From: Terriglobia bacterium
GTDB taxonomy: Bacteria > Acidobacteriota > Terriglobia > Acidiferrales > UBA7541
DNA: 64,000 nt
Direction: 5' to 3'
NCBI GenBank assembly: GCA_023512135.1
Contig: JAIMAG010000010.1
Coordinates: forward strand, 1-64,000
Part shown: one piece after another, positions 1-9,845 of the stretch
Layout of the letters: every line of letters begins with the position of its first letter
Numbering within the stretch: position 1 is the first letter of the stretch
The notes under the pieces: generated by a model
Seen by the model: the letters and a program-made list of their open reading frames with translations, nothing else
Database searches by the model: none
What the model was told of the DNA's origin: nothing
Made by a program: the position numbers and the translations under genes

Positions 1-860
1 GGCTGGTTCGCGAGCTGCTCGACCGGGGCCGCTACATCTACCTCTGCACGAACGGCATGTTCATCCGCAAGCGCCTGGCCGAACTGGTGCCCTCGCCGCA
101 ACTTTTCCTGAACGTGCACTTGGACGGCATGGAGCGCACGCATGACCTGTGCGTGGAACGCGACGGCGTCTTCCGCGAGGCCATCGAGGGCATCCAGGCC
201 GCCAAAGCCGTCGGCTTTCAGGTCACCTCGAACACGACCATCTACAAGGAAACCGACCTGAACGAAATCGCCGAACTGTTCGAATACCTCCAGCAGCTCG
301 GCGTGGACGGCCACATGATCTCCCCGGCGTACTCCTACGCCGCGGTGATGACGAAAGATATTTTCATGTCCCGCGACGAGATCCGGGAAAAATTCCGGCA
401 AGCGTGTGCGTTGCTGGAGCGATACACGCTGATGACCTCGCCGATTTACTTGGAATACTTGCGCGGCGAACGCGAACTGATGTGCACGGCCTGGGGCAAT
501 CCCACCTACAACCCGCGCGGCTGGAAAGGGCCCTGTTACTTGATCACCGATGCGCACTACCCGACGTTCCGCGAATTCCTGGAGAAGACTCGGTGGGAGA
601 AGTACGGCCGCGGCCGCGACCCTCGTTGCGAAGACTGCATGGTGCACGTGGGCTACGAGGCTTCGGCGGTGCTCGGCAGCCAGCGCAAACTCGGCGATAA
701 CTGGAAGCTGCTGAAATGGCAGCTCACTGGCGGTAACGGTCGCCGCAATGGCCAGTCTCCCAACGGAAAGCAGTCGTTCGCTTCGCCGGCCATGCCGGCT
801 ACCCCGCAGGCGTCGCGGCCGGCCTACGACGCCGAAACAGGAGCTTTTCGGATTCTATGA
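1..860 (+). CDS. hpnH: HpnH, adenosyl-hopene transferase (5' end outside window)
   Basis: C-terminal part of the radical-SAM enzyme that joins 5'-deoxyadenosine to diploptene, giving adenosylhopane, the first step of bacteriohopanepolyol side-chain synthesis. The frame is open from base 3 without a start, so the gene begins upstream, and the N-terminal CxxxCxxC cluster motif is outside the window. Visible family signatures are the YLCTNG strand at the left edge, LNVHLDGMERTHD, and a C-terminal pair of cysteines in CEDCMVHVGYEAS. The stop overlaps the start of hpnA by 4 bp. Identification rests on sequence signatures plus the hopanoid genes that follow. Confidence 0.93.
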   Translation, partial: LVRELLDRGRYIYLCTNGMFIRKRLAELVPSPQLFLNVHLDGMERTHDLCVERDGVFREAIEGIQAAKAVGFQVTSNTTIYKETDLNEIAELFEYLQQLGVDGHMISPAYSYAAVMTKDIFMSRDEIREKFRQACALLERYTLMTSPIYLEYLRGERELMCTAWGNPTYNPRGWKGPCYLITDAHYPTFREFLEKTRWEKYGRGRDPRCEDCMVHVGYEASAVLGSQRKLGDNWKLLKWQLTGGNGRRNGQSPNGKQSFASPAMPATPQASRPAYDAETGAFRIL

Positions 861-1906
861 CGGCTCTCGCAACACCTCCGCGCACGCTCGTCACCGGGGC
901 CTCGGGCTTTCTCGGCAGCCATGTCGTCCGACAACTGGTAGCCCGCGGGGAACCCGTGCGCGTGTTGCTGCGACCCTCCAGTCAGCGCAGGGCGCTGGAC
1001 GGTCTCGAGGTGGAATACGCCTGGGGCGACTTGCGCGACCCGGCGGCGCTGCGCGCGGCGTTACGGGGCGTCCGGTATGTTTTTCACGTCGCCGCCGACT
1101 ACCGGCTCTGGGCACGACATCCGCGGGAAATCTACGAATCCAACGTCACCGGAACCCGCAACCTGCTCGCGGCCGCCGCCGAAGCCGGTGTCGAACGCTT
1201 CCTCTACACTTCCAGCGTGGCCACCATTGCCGTGCCGCGTCCGGGGGCGCTGCCGAATGAAGCCACCGAAACGCGCCTGCAGGAAATGATCGGGCACTAC
1301 AAACGGTCGAAATGGCTGGCGGAACAGGAAGCGCGGGCGGCGGCCCAACGTGGCTTGCCGGTGGTGATCGTCAATCCCACCACTCCGGTTGGCCCGGGCG
1401 ACTGGAAACCCACGCCCACCGGCCGCATCATTCTGGATTTTCTGCGCGGGCAGATGCCCGCCTACGTGGATACCGGACTGAATCTGGTGCCGGTCGAAGA
1501 CGTCGCTGCCGGCCATCTGCTGGCCCGGGAACGCGGACGGCCCGGTGAGCGATATATCCTGGGCGGAGAAAATCTGTCGCTCCGCGAAATTCTTTCCATC
1601 CTGGCCCGGATTACTGGCCGGCCGGCGCCGCGGCTGCGGCTGCCGCACTGGGTGGCGATGCTGGTTGCCTGGGTGGATACAGGCTTGGCCGGGTTGGACG
1701 ACCGTGCACCGCGCGTCCCGCTGGAAGGCGTGCGCATGGCGCGGCACCGGATGTTTGTGGACGATTCGCGGGCACGGCGCGAGCTGGGTTTTGCTCCCGG
1801 CTCCGTCGCGGCGGCCCTGGAACGGGCCGTGCGCTGGTATGAACTCCATGGCTATGTGCCGGGCTCGGTGGCGCGTTCGGTTGCGCGCGCCCCTGCTGCG
1901 GCCTGA
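857..1906 (+). CDS. hpnA: HpnA, hopanoid-associated NAD-dependent epimerase/dehydratase
   Basis: 349-residue extended short-chain dehydrogenase/sugar epimerase. The Rossmann motif TGASGFLGSHV lies at about residues 14-24 and the YxxxK catalytic pair is in HYKRSKWLAE near residue 150. HpnA-type proteins are encoded in hopanoid clusters and are thought to act on the polyol side chain, although the exact reaction is not settled. The ATG overlaps the hpnH stop (ATGA), and the stop overlaps the hpnG start, so translation is coupled through the operon. Length is normal for the family. Confidence 0.92.
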   Translation: MTALATPPRTLVTGASGFLGSHVVRQLVARGEPVRVLLRPSSQRRALDGLEVEYAWGDLRDPAALRAALRGVRYVFHVAADYRLWARHPREIYESNVTGTRNLLAAAAEAGVERFLYTSSVATIAVPRPGALPNEATETRLQEMIGHYKRSKWLAEQEARAAAQRGLPVVIVNPTTPVGPGDWKPTPTGRIILDFLRGQMPAYVDTGLNLVPVEDVAAGHLLARERGRPGERYILGGENLSLREILSILARITGRPAPRLRLPHWVAMLVAWVDTGLAGLDDRAPRVPLEGVRMARHRMFVDDSRARRELGFAPGSVAAALERAVRWYELHGYVPGSVARSVARAPAAA

Positions 1907-2706
1907 TGGTGCATGCGGAAGTTGCTGACGTGAATATTCTGGTGACGTTCGCCCTGGAACGAGAATTTGCGCCGTGGCGTGCGCTGCGGACGTTCCGCCG
2001 CGAACAAGATACTTCTTCGGCGCGCTTGCCGGTGCCGGTCTTCTGCAGTGAAGCGGGCAGCGCGCGATTGCGTGTGGCCATCACCGGCATGGGCCCGCAG
2101 GCGGCCGAACAGGCGATGACGTCGCTGCTGACGGAACCACCGGAGGTCTGCATCAGTGCCGGACTGGCCGGAGGACTGCGTGCGCAGCACCGGAGCGGAG
2201 ATGTCTTGCTGGCCCGTGCCGTGCGCGCGCTCGACGCAGACCGTCAGCTCGTCTGTGATTCCGGCCTGCTTTCGGCCTCGCGGTTTCTGAGCTGCCGTAT
2301 CGCCGAGCTGTTCTTGAACAGCCCGCGCATAATTCGCTTTGCCTGGGAGAAGCGCCGGCTGGGACGCCAGGCCGACGCGGTGGAGATGGAGAGCTTGGCG
2401 GTGCTCGAAGCGGCGCGCCGGTGCGGCAGTGCAGTGCTCGCGGTCCGTGCAATTGCCGATACGTGCGATCAAGACCTGCCGTACGACTTCGGCCAGTTCG
2501 TGGATGTGCATGGCCAGCCGAAACCTTCGCGCGCTGTGGCGGCAGTGGCGCGGCAGCCGCTGCGACTGCCAGCGCTGCTGCGGCTGAACCGCCAATCTCG
2601 ACAGGCCGCCGAAGCTCTGTGCCGGTTCCTGGAGGACTATGTGCAGCTTCTACCGCAACTGCTGGCGCACCCGGCAGAGGCACCGGAAGGAGTCGCCGCG
2701 ACGTGA
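1906..2706 (+). CDS. hpnG: HpnG, adenosylhopane nucleosidase/phosphorylase
   Basis: 266 residues of the purine/uridine phosphorylase superfamily. HpnG removes adenine from adenosylhopane to give (phospho)ribosylhopane. Visible motifs are FALEREFAPW at the N-terminus, ITGMGPQAAEQA, SAGLAGGLR and the family's V-E-M-E-S box (DAVEMESLAVLEAA) near residue 160. The ATG at 1906 shares a base with the hpnA stop. A GTG at 1930 (giving MNILVTFALE) is an alternative and would start closer to the usual N-terminus. A strong Shine-Dalgarno sequence for the next gene lies within its 3' end. Confidence 0.9.
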   Translation: MVHAEVADVNILVTFALEREFAPWRALRTFRREQDTSSARLPVPVFCSEAGSARLRVAITGMGPQAAEQAMTSLLTEPPEVCISAGLAGGLRAQHRSGDVLLARAVRALDADRQLVCDSGLLSASRFLSCRIAELFLNSPRIIRFAWEKRRLGRQADAVEMESLAVLEAARRCGSAVLAVRAIADTCDQDLPYDFGQFVDVHGQPKPSRAVAAVARQPLRLPALLRLNRQSRQAAEALCRFLEDYVQLLPQLLAHPAEAPEGVAAT

Positions 2707-3806
2707 ACGGTGCCGGCATGCAAGTTGAACCGACGACCGCTGCGGCACTGCCCGCGCGCAGCATGCGCGCCGGTGTCTATCGCGGCCCGGGTCGGGTCGA
2801 GGTCGAGCAGGTGCCCGTGCCGGAAATCGGGCCCGGCGAAGTGCTGGTGCGTGTGGCTGCCTGCGGCATCTGCGGCACCGACGTGAAAAAGATTCAGCAT
2901 GGTTTTCTGCCGCCACCACAAATCTTCGGGCACGAAATTGCAGGAACCATTGTGGCCGTCGGCCGCAGCGTGGCCCGCTGGCAGCCCGGCGATCGCGTGG
3001 TCAGCTTCCACCACATTCCCTGCGGCGCCTGCTTCTACTGTGCGCGCAAGCTGTTCTCGCAGTGCCCGGTGTACAAGCGCGTGGGGGTCACGGCCGGTTT
3101 TCAACCGAACGGCGGCGGCTTCGCCGAGTACGTGCGTGTGATGCCCTGGGTGGTCGAGCGCGGGCTGGTGGCGATCCCCGCTGGCGTCAGCTTCGAGCTG
3201 GCCACCTGGGTCGAACCCGTCAACACGTGTCTGAAGGCCGTGGAAAAAGCCGGTGTCGCAGCCGGTGAGATCGCAGTGGTCATCGGACAGGGCCCGATCG
3301 GAGTGTTGCTGATGCTGCTGGCTCGCCTGCGCGGGGCTGTCGTTTTGACCACAGACCCGATTGCTGAACGCCGGGCCCGAAGCGTACAGTTAGGGGCAGC
3401 AGCCGCGCTCGACCCGGCCAGCGGGGAGGTCGAGCGGCAGGTACGCCGGGCGACCGACGGCCGTGGCGCTGATGTTGTCCTGGTGGCGGTGCCCAGCGCA
3501 GCACTGGTGCGCGAAGCGCTCGCACTGGCGCGTCCCGGCGGGCGGGTCCTGTTGTTTGCGCACAACGACCCGCAGATGGAGGTCAGCTTTCCGGCCGCAG
3601 CGGTGGGCGTGGAGGAAAAGCTGATTCTGGGCAGCTACAGCGCCGATGTGGACTTGCAGGAAGAGGCCGCGCGGTTGGTGTTCGAACGCCGGCTGCCGCT
3701 CGAAGACCTGATTACAGACCGGTATCCGCTCGAGCAGATCGGGTTCGCTCTGCTGCGAGCTGCCCGGCCGGCTGGTGATTCTTTCAAAGTGGTGATCACA
3801 CCTTGA
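2703..3806 (+). CDS. Zinc-dependent alcohol dehydrogenase (MDR), first of hopanoid-operon pair
   Basis: 367-residue medium-chain dehydrogenase. The catalytic-zinc cysteine is in CGICGTD, the zinc histidine in GHEIAG, and four structural-zinc cysteines are in PCGACFYCARKLFSQC; the nucleotide-binding loop is GQGPIGVLL. I chose the GTG at 2703 because it overlaps the hpnG stop (GTGA) and is preceded by GGAAGGAG at 2685-2692; ATG 2718 or 2763 are alternatives. Its position between hpnG and the squalene genes suggests oxidation or reduction of a hopanoid side-chain alcohol/aldehyde, which is inference. It is a paralogue of the next gene rather than a duplicate. Confidence 0.85.
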   Translation: MNGAGMQVEPTTAAALPARSMRAGVYRGPGRVEVEQVPVPEIGPGEVLVRVAACGICGTDVKKIQHGFLPPPQIFGHEIAGTIVAVGRSVARWQPGDRVVSFHHIPCGACFYCARKLFSQCPVYKRVGVTAGFQPNGGGFAEYVRVMPWVVERGLVAIPAGVSFELATWVEPVNTCLKAVEKAGVAAGEIAVVIGQGPIGVLLMLLARLRGAVVLTTDPIAERRARSVQLGAAAALDPASGEVERQVRRATDGRGADVVLVAVPSAALVREALALARPGGRVLLFAHNDPQMEVSFPAAAVGVEEKLILGSYSADVDLQEEAARLVFERRLPLEDLITDRYPLEQIGFALLRAARPAGDSFKVVITP

Positions 3807-4864
3807 TGAAGACCGATACGAACGGACACATGATCGCGGCCGTGCTCTATGGCCGCGAAAATCTGAAGATCGAGCGCGTGGCCATCCCCGCGCTCGGCGA
3901 CGACGAAGTACTCGTGCGCGTCAAAGTCGCGCTCACCTGCGGCACCGACCTGAAGGTCTGGAAGCAGGGCTCGCATCCGCGGATGATCACGCCACCGGCC
4001 ATCTTCGGCCATGAACTGGCCGGTGTGGTCGAGCGGGTCGGCCCCCGCCTGAACGGACAGCTTCGGCCGGGCATGCGCGTCGTGCCCGCGAATTCGGCAC
4101 CCTGCCGCGCCTGCCTGTACTGCCGCAAGGGCCGCGAGAACCTGTGCGAGGACCTGCTGTTCAACAACGGCGCCTATGCGGAATACATCCGCATCCCGGG
4201 CCGCATCGCGCGCGAAAATCTGCTGGAAATCCCGGAAGGGGTCACGTTTCACGACGCGGCGATGATCGAACCGCTCGCCTGTGTGCTGCGCGGCATCGAA
4301 GAAACCGGCATCCAGGCCGGCGATACGACCGTGGTGATTGGCTGTGGACCGATCGGACTGAAGTTCATCCGCGTGCTTTCCGGACGCGGCGTCCGGGTGA
4401 TTGCGCTCGGCAAGCGGCCGAGCCAGGTCCGCGCGGCCGAACGGCTCGGCGCGCGGGCTGCGTTCGACGTCTCCCGGACGGAAAACGTGATTGCGCGCGT
4501 GCGCGAGCTGACCGATGGGGGCCGGGGCGCCGATGCGGTGATTGAAGCGGTGGGCTCGCCGCTCACCTGGCAGTGGGCGGTGCAGATGGTGCGTCGGGGT
4601 GGCACCGTGAATCTGTTCGGTGGCTGCCCGGCCGGCTCGAAGGTCGAATTCGATCCCGGCGCACTGCACTATTCGGAAATCACGTTGAAGTCCAGCTTCC
4701 ACCACACGCCGCGCCATATTCGGGAAGCGCTCGCGGCCATTGCCCGCGGCGAGGTGCGCGCCAGCGACCTGCTGACCGGCGAAATCCCGCTCGCCGACCT
4801 GCCGGCCATGTTCGAGCACATGAAGCACCGCAACGGCGAGCTGAAAACAGCCGTGATCCCCTGA
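3803..4864 (+). CDS. Zinc-dependent alcohol dehydrogenase (MDR), second of hopanoid-operon pair
   Basis: 353-residue medium-chain dehydrogenase with intact sites: catalytic zinc Cys in TCGTDLKVW, His in GHELAG, structural zinc cysteines in PCRACLYCRKGRENLC, and Rossmann loop GCGPIGLKF. The ATG overlaps the stop of the preceding dehydrogenase (TGATGA). The fold resembles threonine/sorbitol dehydrogenases. Because it lies inside the hopanoid operon, it probably acts on side-chain intermediates such as ribosylhopane or an aldehyde, but the substrate cannot be read from sequence. A 115-bp spacer separates it from the squalene synthase gene. Confidence 0.85.
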   Translation: MMKTDTNGHMIAAVLYGRENLKIERVAIPALGDDEVLVRVKVALTCGTDLKVWKQGSHPRMITPPAIFGHELAGVVERVGPRLNGQLRPGMRVVPANSAPCRACLYCRKGRENLCEDLLFNNGAYAEYIRIPGRIARENLLEIPEGVTFHDAAMIEPLACVLRGIEETGIQAGDTTVVIGCGPIGLKFIRVLSGRGVRVIALGKRPSQVRAAERLGARAAFDVSRTENVIARVRELTDGGRGADAVIEAVGSPLTWQWAVQMVRRGGTVNLFGGCPAGSKVEFDPGALHYSEITLKSSFHHTPRHIREALAAIARGEVRASDLLTGEIPLADLPAMFEHMKHRNGELKTAVIP

Positions 4865-4979
4865 CTTCGCGCCGCGTGCGAGCATCGCCCGGGGCGGACG
4901 GTCTTCGGCAGCCGGCGCCGCGGGTACGTGCCGCGGCTTCCCCGCCTCTTCCACGCAGGGGTAGAGCGTTGCGTCACCG

Positions 4980-6890
4980 ATGAGCTTGGCGGTCGAACTC
5001 GAAATCGCGCGTCATCTGCCTCCGGCGGGTTGCTCGGTGGCGGAAGCCCAGGCCTATACGCGCTGGCTGGCCAGGCATCACTACGAAAACTTCACGGTGG
5101 TGTCCTGGTTGCTGCCGCGCCGGTTGCGTCAGCATTTCTACAACGTCTATGCCTACTGTCGCTGGGCCGATGACCTGGGCGACGAGGTGGCCGATGCCCG
5201 CCGCGCGCTCGTGCTGCTCGACGAATGGGAGGCCGAACTGCGTGCCTGTTACGCGGGCCGGCCCCGCCACCCGGTCTTTGTGGCCCTGCGCAGCACGATC
5301 GAACAGTTCTCCATCCCCATCGAGCCGTTCGCGAACCTGCTGCAGGCGTTCCGCCAGGATCAGTCCGTACACCGGTATCCGAACTGGGAAGCGTTGTATG
5401 GCTACTGTCGCTACTCGGCGAATCCGGTGGGACACCTGGTGCTCTATCTGTGCGGCTATCGGGACGCTGAGCGGCAACAACTGGCCGATGCCACCTGCAC
5501 CGCGCTGCAGCTGGCCAATTTTTGGCAGGATGTCTCCCGCGATCTTGACAAGGGGCGCATCTACATCCCGCTGGATGCGCTGGCGCGGCACGGGCTGAGC
5601 GAAGCCGATCTCGTGGCCCGGCGGTTCGATGCGCGGTACGTCGCGCTGATGCAGGAGCTGATCGCCCACACCCGCGAGCTGTTCGCGCGCGGCCGACCGC
5701 TCGCCGGCCGAGTGGCACCGGAGCTGCGCGTGGATATCGAACTGTTCACGCGGGGCGGCGAAGCCGTGCTCGAAGCGATCGAACGAATCGGATACGACAC
5801 CCTGAACCAGCGGCCTACCGTCAGCCGCCTCACCCGGGCACGACTGCTGGGTCGTGCGCTCCGGTCCCGGCTGCTGACTCCGCTCGTCGCCAACCCGGCT
5901 CCGGAAACGCACCGGCATTCGTCCGCGAAGGCTTCGGCCATCGCGACGGCCGCGGCCGTGCCAGACCTGGATGCTGCTTATGCTCACTGCGAGCGGCAGG
6001 TACGCGCCGCACACACGAATTTCTATGTTGCGTTCCATCTGCTGCCACGTCCGAAGCGCCGCGCCCTCTGCGCTCTGTACGCCTTCATGCGCCGTGCCGA
6101 TGACATCGCCGACGGCCCCGGCCGTGCGGAAGAAAAAACGGATCGGCTGCGCCGGCTCGGCGCCGAGCTGCACTCGGCACTGGCCGACGCGGTGACGCCC
6201 GACCCTGTGCTGGCCGCGCTGGCGGACACGGTGCGCCGCTATGCGATCCCGCCCCGCTGGCTGGAAGACCTGCTGGCCGGTGCGGCCATGGACCTGACCG
6301 TGCGCAGCTATGCCCGCTTTGACGAGCTACGCGAATACTGCTATCGCGTGGCGGGCACGGTGGGTTTGTGTTGCCTGCAGGTGTTTGGCTACGGCGATCC
6401 GCGTGCGCCCGCACTGGCCGAACAGCTCGGCATCGCGTTTCAGTTGACCAACATCCTGCGCGACCTGCGCGAAGATTTCGAACGCGGCCGCATCTACCTG
6501 CCCGAAGAGGACCTGCAGCGGTTCGGGTGGACTGGGGCCGATTTGCCCAGCCACGCCAGCGAACCCGCCTGGCAGGAGCTGATGCGCGGGCAGGCCGAGC
6601 GCGCCTGGCAGTTCTACCGCGCCGGCGCCGAATTACTGCCGCTGGTCAGCGAAGACAGTCGGGCGGCCCTTTGGGCCCTGGTGCGCATCTACAGCCGGCT
6701 GCTCGAACGCATCGAAGCGGGCGGCTATGCTGTGTTCGCTGCGCCGCGGGTCACGGTGCCGACCGCAGAAAAGCTCTGGATTCTGGCGCAGGCCCGGCTC
6801 GGTGCCTGGCGCAGGGGGTTGCCGTTTGAACAGCGTGATCGTGATCGGCGGCGGGCTGGCGGGGCTCTCCTCGGGCGTCGCACTGGCTGA
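4980..6890 (+). CDS. hpnC/hpnD: Fused HpnC-HpnD squalene-synthesis protein
   Basis: 636 residues with two complete trans-isoprenyl-diphosphate-synthase-like domains in one chain. The first (about 1-295) has the HpnC-type HHYENFTV start, aspartate motif RWADDLGDE and second motif FWQDVSRDLDKGR. A linker of about 30 residues follows. The second (about 325-620) has HpnD-type HTNFYVAFHLLPRPKRRA, RRADDIAD and LRDLREDFERGRIYLP. Together with HpnE these convert farnesyl diphosphate to squalene via presqualene diphosphate and hydroxysqualene. HpnC and HpnD are usually separate genes. The last 65 bp overlap hpnE in another frame. Confidence 0.93.
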   Translation: MSLAVELEIARHLPPAGCSVAEAQAYTRWLARHHYENFTVVSWLLPRRLRQHFYNVYAYCRWADDLGDEVADARRALVLLDEWEAELRACYAGRPRHPVFVALRSTIEQFSIPIEPFANLLQAFRQDQSVHRYPNWEALYGYCRYSANPVGHLVLYLCGYRDAERQQLADATCTALQLANFWQDVSRDLDKGRIYIPLDALARHGLSEADLVARRFDARYVALMQELIAHTRELFARGRPLAGRVAPELRVDIELFTRGGEAVLEAIERIGYDTLNQRPTVSRLTRARLLGRALRSRLLTPLVANPAPETHRHSSAKASAIATAAAVPDLDAAYAHCERQVRAAHTNFYVAFHLLPRPKRRALCALYAFMRRADDIADGPGRAEEKTDRLRRLGAELHSALADAVTPDPVLAALADTVRRYAIPPRWLEDLLAGAAMDLTVRSYARFDELREYCYRVAGTVGLCCLQVFGYGDPRAPALAEQLGIAFQLTNILRDLREDFERGRIYLPEEDLQRFGWTGADLPSHASEPAWQELMRGQAERAWQFYRAGAELLPLVSEDSRAALWALVRIYSRLLERIEAGGYAVFAAPRVTVPTAEKLWILAQARLGAWRRGLPFEQRDRDRRRAGGALLGRRTG

Positions 6891-8259
6891 AGCCGGCCTG
6901 CGCGTGCGCCTTTTCGAACTCCGGCAGCATCTGGGCGGCCGTGCGACCTCTTACGATCTGCCGGATGGCACCCACGTAGACAACTGTCAGCACGTCACCC
7001 TGGGTTGCTGCACCAATCTGGACGATTTTTTTCGCCGTACGGGCGCCGCATCCAAAATTCGCTGGTTCGATCGTCTGTATTTTCTCGACCGCCGGGGTCA
7101 GCGGGGCATCATCTCGGCTGCGCCGCTGCCAGCTCCGTTGCATCTGGCGCCGGCGCTGGCGCGGTTCCCTTCGCTCCGCTGGGAAGACCGGCGCGCCATC
7201 CTCCGTGCCCTGCGCGCGATTGTGCGGCATGGTGGTCCACCGCCAGACGCACACGATGTGACCATGCTCGACTGGCTGCGCCGCCACCGCCAGCCTCCCG
7301 GAGCTGTGGAGCGGTTCTGGCGTGTCGTGCTGGTCAGTGCCCTGAATGAGGAACTCGACCGCGCCAGCGCCCGCTACGGCACCGATGTTTTCTGGAAAGC
7401 CTTTCTTGCCCATCGTGAGGGCTTTCGGATGGGCGTGCCCTCTGTGCCGCTGGCCGAGCTCTATACCGGCTGTCGTCGCGCCATCGAACGCGCCGGCGGG
7501 GAGATTCGCACCCGTGCGGCCGTGCGAAAACTCGAAGTCGAGCACGGGCGAATCGTCGGAGCCCGCTTCGACAACGGCGAGCTGGCCACGGCCGATTTCT
7601 ACATTGCCGCGGTGCCACACGACGCACTGCTTGCGCTGCTGCCCGAAGCCGTCGTGGAACGCCATGCGGAGCTGGCCGGCCTGCGTCGGCTGCAGGTGTC
7701 GCCCATCACGGGCGTGCATCTGCTCTACGACCGACCAGTGATGCGCGAGCCGTTCCTGACCCTGCTCGACCGCACCGTGCAGTGGATCTTCAATAAGACC
7801 CTCCTCTACGGCGCGCCCGCAACCCAGAAGGAAGGCGAACAGTACCTGCAGCTCGTCGTCAGCGCATCCTACGACCTGCTGGCGCGCTCGCGACAGCAAA
7901 TCGTTGAGCTGGCCTGTGCCGAACTGGCCGAAGTGCTGCCGGCCACCCACACGGCACGCCTGCTCAAGTCCACGGTGGTGAAGGAAGCTGCCGCCACGTT
8001 TTCGCCGACGCCGGAAGCCGACCGCTGGCGCGTGGGCCCTGCCACCGACATCCCGAATCTATTGCTGGCCGGCGACTGGACAGCGACAGGCTGGCCGGGT
8101 ACGATGGAGGGCGCCGTTCGCAGCGGATATCGCGCCGCCGAGGTGATCTTGGCGCGCTGCGGTCAGCCGCGCAGCCTGCTGCGGGCAGACCTGCCAGCCG
8201 AAGGGTTGGCCGCCTTCTTCTCGCGCACCTCGCGAAACCGCCAAAAGGAGTCATCGTGA
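6826..8259 (+). CDS. hpnE: HpnE, hydroxysqualene dehydroxylase
   Basis: 477-residue flavin amine-oxidase-like protein that reduces hydroxysqualene to squalene. The FAD dinucleotide motif [13 protein letters not shown] is at the N-terminus, and the C-terminal flavin motif [18 protein letters not shown] is at about residue 420. I place the start at TTG 6826, 7 nt after AGGGGG (6813-6818); GTG 6835 is possible, and both give an N-terminus starting just before the FAD motif. The gene overlaps the hpnCD 3' end by 65 bp, so translation is probably coupled. No squalene-hopene cyclase is in the window; it may lie upstream. Confidence 0.9.
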   Translation: MNSVIVIGGGLAGLSSGVALAEAGLRVRLFELRQHLGGRATSYDLPDGTHVDNCQHVTLGCCTNLDDFFRRTGAASKIRWFDRLYFLDRRGQRGIISAAPLPAPLHLAPALARFPSLRWEDRRAILRALRAIVRHGGPPPDAHDVTMLDWLRRHRQPPGAVERFWRVVLVSALNEELDRASARYGTDVFWKAFLAHREGFRMGVPSVPLAELYTGCRRAIERAGGEIRTRAAVRKLEVEHGRIVGARFDNGELATADFYIAAVPHDALLALLPEAVVERHAELAGLRRLQVSPITGVHLLYDRPVMREPFLTLLDRTVQWIFNKTLLYGAPATQKEGEQYLQLVVSASYDLLARSRQQIVELACAELAEVLPATHTARLLKSTVVKEAAATFSPTPEADRWRVGPATDIPNLLLAGDWTATGWPGTMEGAVRSGYRAAEVILARCGQPRSLLRADLPAEGLAAFFSRTSRNRQKESS

Positions 8260-9434
8260 GCCAGGTTCGTGTGCTGGTGGGTACAAAGAAAGGTGCTTTC
8301 CTGCTGACTGCCGACGGGAAGCGCCGACAGTGGGAAGTCCAGGGGCCGCTCTTCAATGGCTGGGAGATTTATCACCTGAAGGGTTCCCCGGCCGACCCGA
8401 ACCGCCTCTACGCCTCACAGACCAGCGGCTGGTTCGGGCAGATCATCCAGCGTTCCGACGACGGTGGGCGCACGTGGTTCACACCCGGCGGCGAAAAGCT
8501 GCCGGATCCCTACAGCCCGCCCGCCGGCACCAGCAACCGTTTCGTCTACGATACTTCCCCGGAAACGGGCCGGCCGCTGACCACACATCAGTGGTACGAC
8601 GGCACGCAGCATCCGTGGGAATTCAAGCGCGTCTGGCACCTGGAACCTTCCCTGGACGACCCCGATACGGTCTATGCCGGCGTCGAAGATGCCGCACTGT
8701 TCCGCTCCACCGACGGCGGCCGGAGCTGGCAGGAGCTGGCCGGCCTGCGCGGACATGAAACCGGCGCGCAGTGGCAGCCCGGGGCCGGCGGGCTGTGTCT
8801 GCACACGATTCTGCTCGTGCCCGGCAACCCGGAGCGGTTGTTCGTGGCCATTTCGGCTGCAGGCGTGTTTCGCAGCGACGATGGTGGCCGGAGCTGGAAG
8901 CCGATCAACCGCGGATTGAAGTCGAACTTTCTTCCTGACCCGGACGCCGCCGTCGGACACTGCGTGCACCGCATTGCCCTGCACCCCGCGCGCCCCAATG
9001 TGCTGTTCATGCAGAAACACTGGGATGTGATGCGCTCCGACGATGCAGGAGAATCCTGGCGCGAAGTCAGCGGAAATCTGCCGAGCGACTTCGGATTCCC
9101 CATCGCTGTCCACGCCCACGAACCGGAAACGATCTACGTGGTGCCGATCCACAGCGATGCGGAACATTATCCACCGGAAGGCCGGTTGCGCGTCTATCGC
9201 AGCCGCATCGGTGGCGGCGAATGGGAGCCACTGACGAACGGACTGCCCCAGCGCCACTGCTATGTGAACGTGCTCCGCGGGGCCATGGCCGTAGACCGGC
9301 TGGACCCCTGCGGCGTCTATTTCGGCACGACCGGCGGTCAGGTGTACGCCTCCGCCGATGCGGGCAGCAGCTGGCAGGCCATTGCTGAGCACCTGCCGGC
9401 CGTGCTTTCTGTTGAGGTGCAGACGCTGCCGTGA
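8256..9434 (+). CDS. Asp-box (BNR/sialidase-like) beta-propeller protein
   Basis: 392 residues with five Asp-box repeats of the S-x-D-x-G-x-x-W type: [36 protein letters not shown] and SADAGSSWQ. This predicts a six- or seven-bladed beta-propeller like sialidases and VPS10/Ycf48 proteins. There is no signal peptide, so it is likely cytoplasmic. The GTG start overlaps the hpnE stop and follows AAAAGGAG by 5 nt. The stop overlaps the MoaD-like gene. Databases often call such proteins glycosyl hydrolases or exo-sialidases, but no catalytic residues are evident to me and a role as a binding scaffold is equally possible. Confidence 0.82.
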   Translation: MSQVRVLVGTKKGAFLLTADGKRRQWEVQGPLFNGWEIYHLKGSPADPNRLYASQTSGWFGQIIQRSDDGGRTWFTPGGEKLPDPYSPPAGTSNRFVYDTSPETGRPLTTHQWYDGTQHPWEFKRVWHLEPSLDDPDTVYAGVEDAALFRSTDGGRSWQELAGLRGHETGAQWQPGAGGLCLHTILLVPGNPERLFVAISAAGVFRSDDGGRSWKPINRGLKSNFLPDPDAAVGHCVHRIALHPARPNVLFMQKHWDVMRSDDAGESWREVSGNLPSDFGFPIAVHAHEPETIYVVPIHSDAEHYPPEGRLRVYRSRIGGGEWEPLTNGLPQRHCYVNVLRGAMAVDRLDPCGVYFGTTGGQVYASADAGSSWQAIAEHLPAVLSVEVQTLP

Positions 9435-9727
9435 TTCGCGTTGTGTTGCCGCACCCCCTGCGCCGGCTCGCCCGGCTCGGCCCGGAAGTCGAACTGGAGT
9501 GCTGCGAGCCGGTCACGCTGCGCGCCGTGCTCGACGTGCTCGAAGCGCGCTACCCGGTGCTGTCTGGAACCATCCGCGATCACGTCACCGGACAGCGGCG
9601 GCCATTTCTGCGCATCTTCGCCGGTGAAGAAGATCTCTCGCACCTCTCGCCCGATGCGCCACTGCCCACTGCTGTTGCCACCGGTGCGGAACCGCTGCTG
9701 ATCGTCGGAGCCATCGCGGGCGGGTAA
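9431..9727 (+). CDS. MoaD/ThiS family ubiquitin-like sulfur carrier
   Basis: 98 residues ending in ...GAIAGG. The C-terminal Gly-Gly, which is adenylated and thiocarboxylated in MoaD and ThiS, is intact and immediately precedes the stop. The sequence has the beta-grasp features of the family ([23 protein letters not shown], then [11 protein letters not shown]). The GTG start overlaps the stop of the Asp-box gene, so the two are made together. No moaE, thiG or E1-like partner is nearby, so whether it serves molybdopterin, thiamine or another sulfur-transfer pathway is open. Confidence 0.85.
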   Translation: MIRVVLPHPLRRLARLGPEVELECCEPVTLRAVLDVLEARYPVLSGTIRDHVTGQRRPFLRIFAGEEDLSHLSPDAPLPTAVATGAEPLLIVGAIAGG

Positions 9728-9845
9728 CGGCGGGTTTGCCGATAGCTGCTCGATAGGGTAGCATTTTCACAACCTCGCGTTTTTTTGCTGGTGCCAGCAG
9801 GGAATCGCGGTATCATGGAACTCCCACCTGTGGAGGTTTCTCCCC

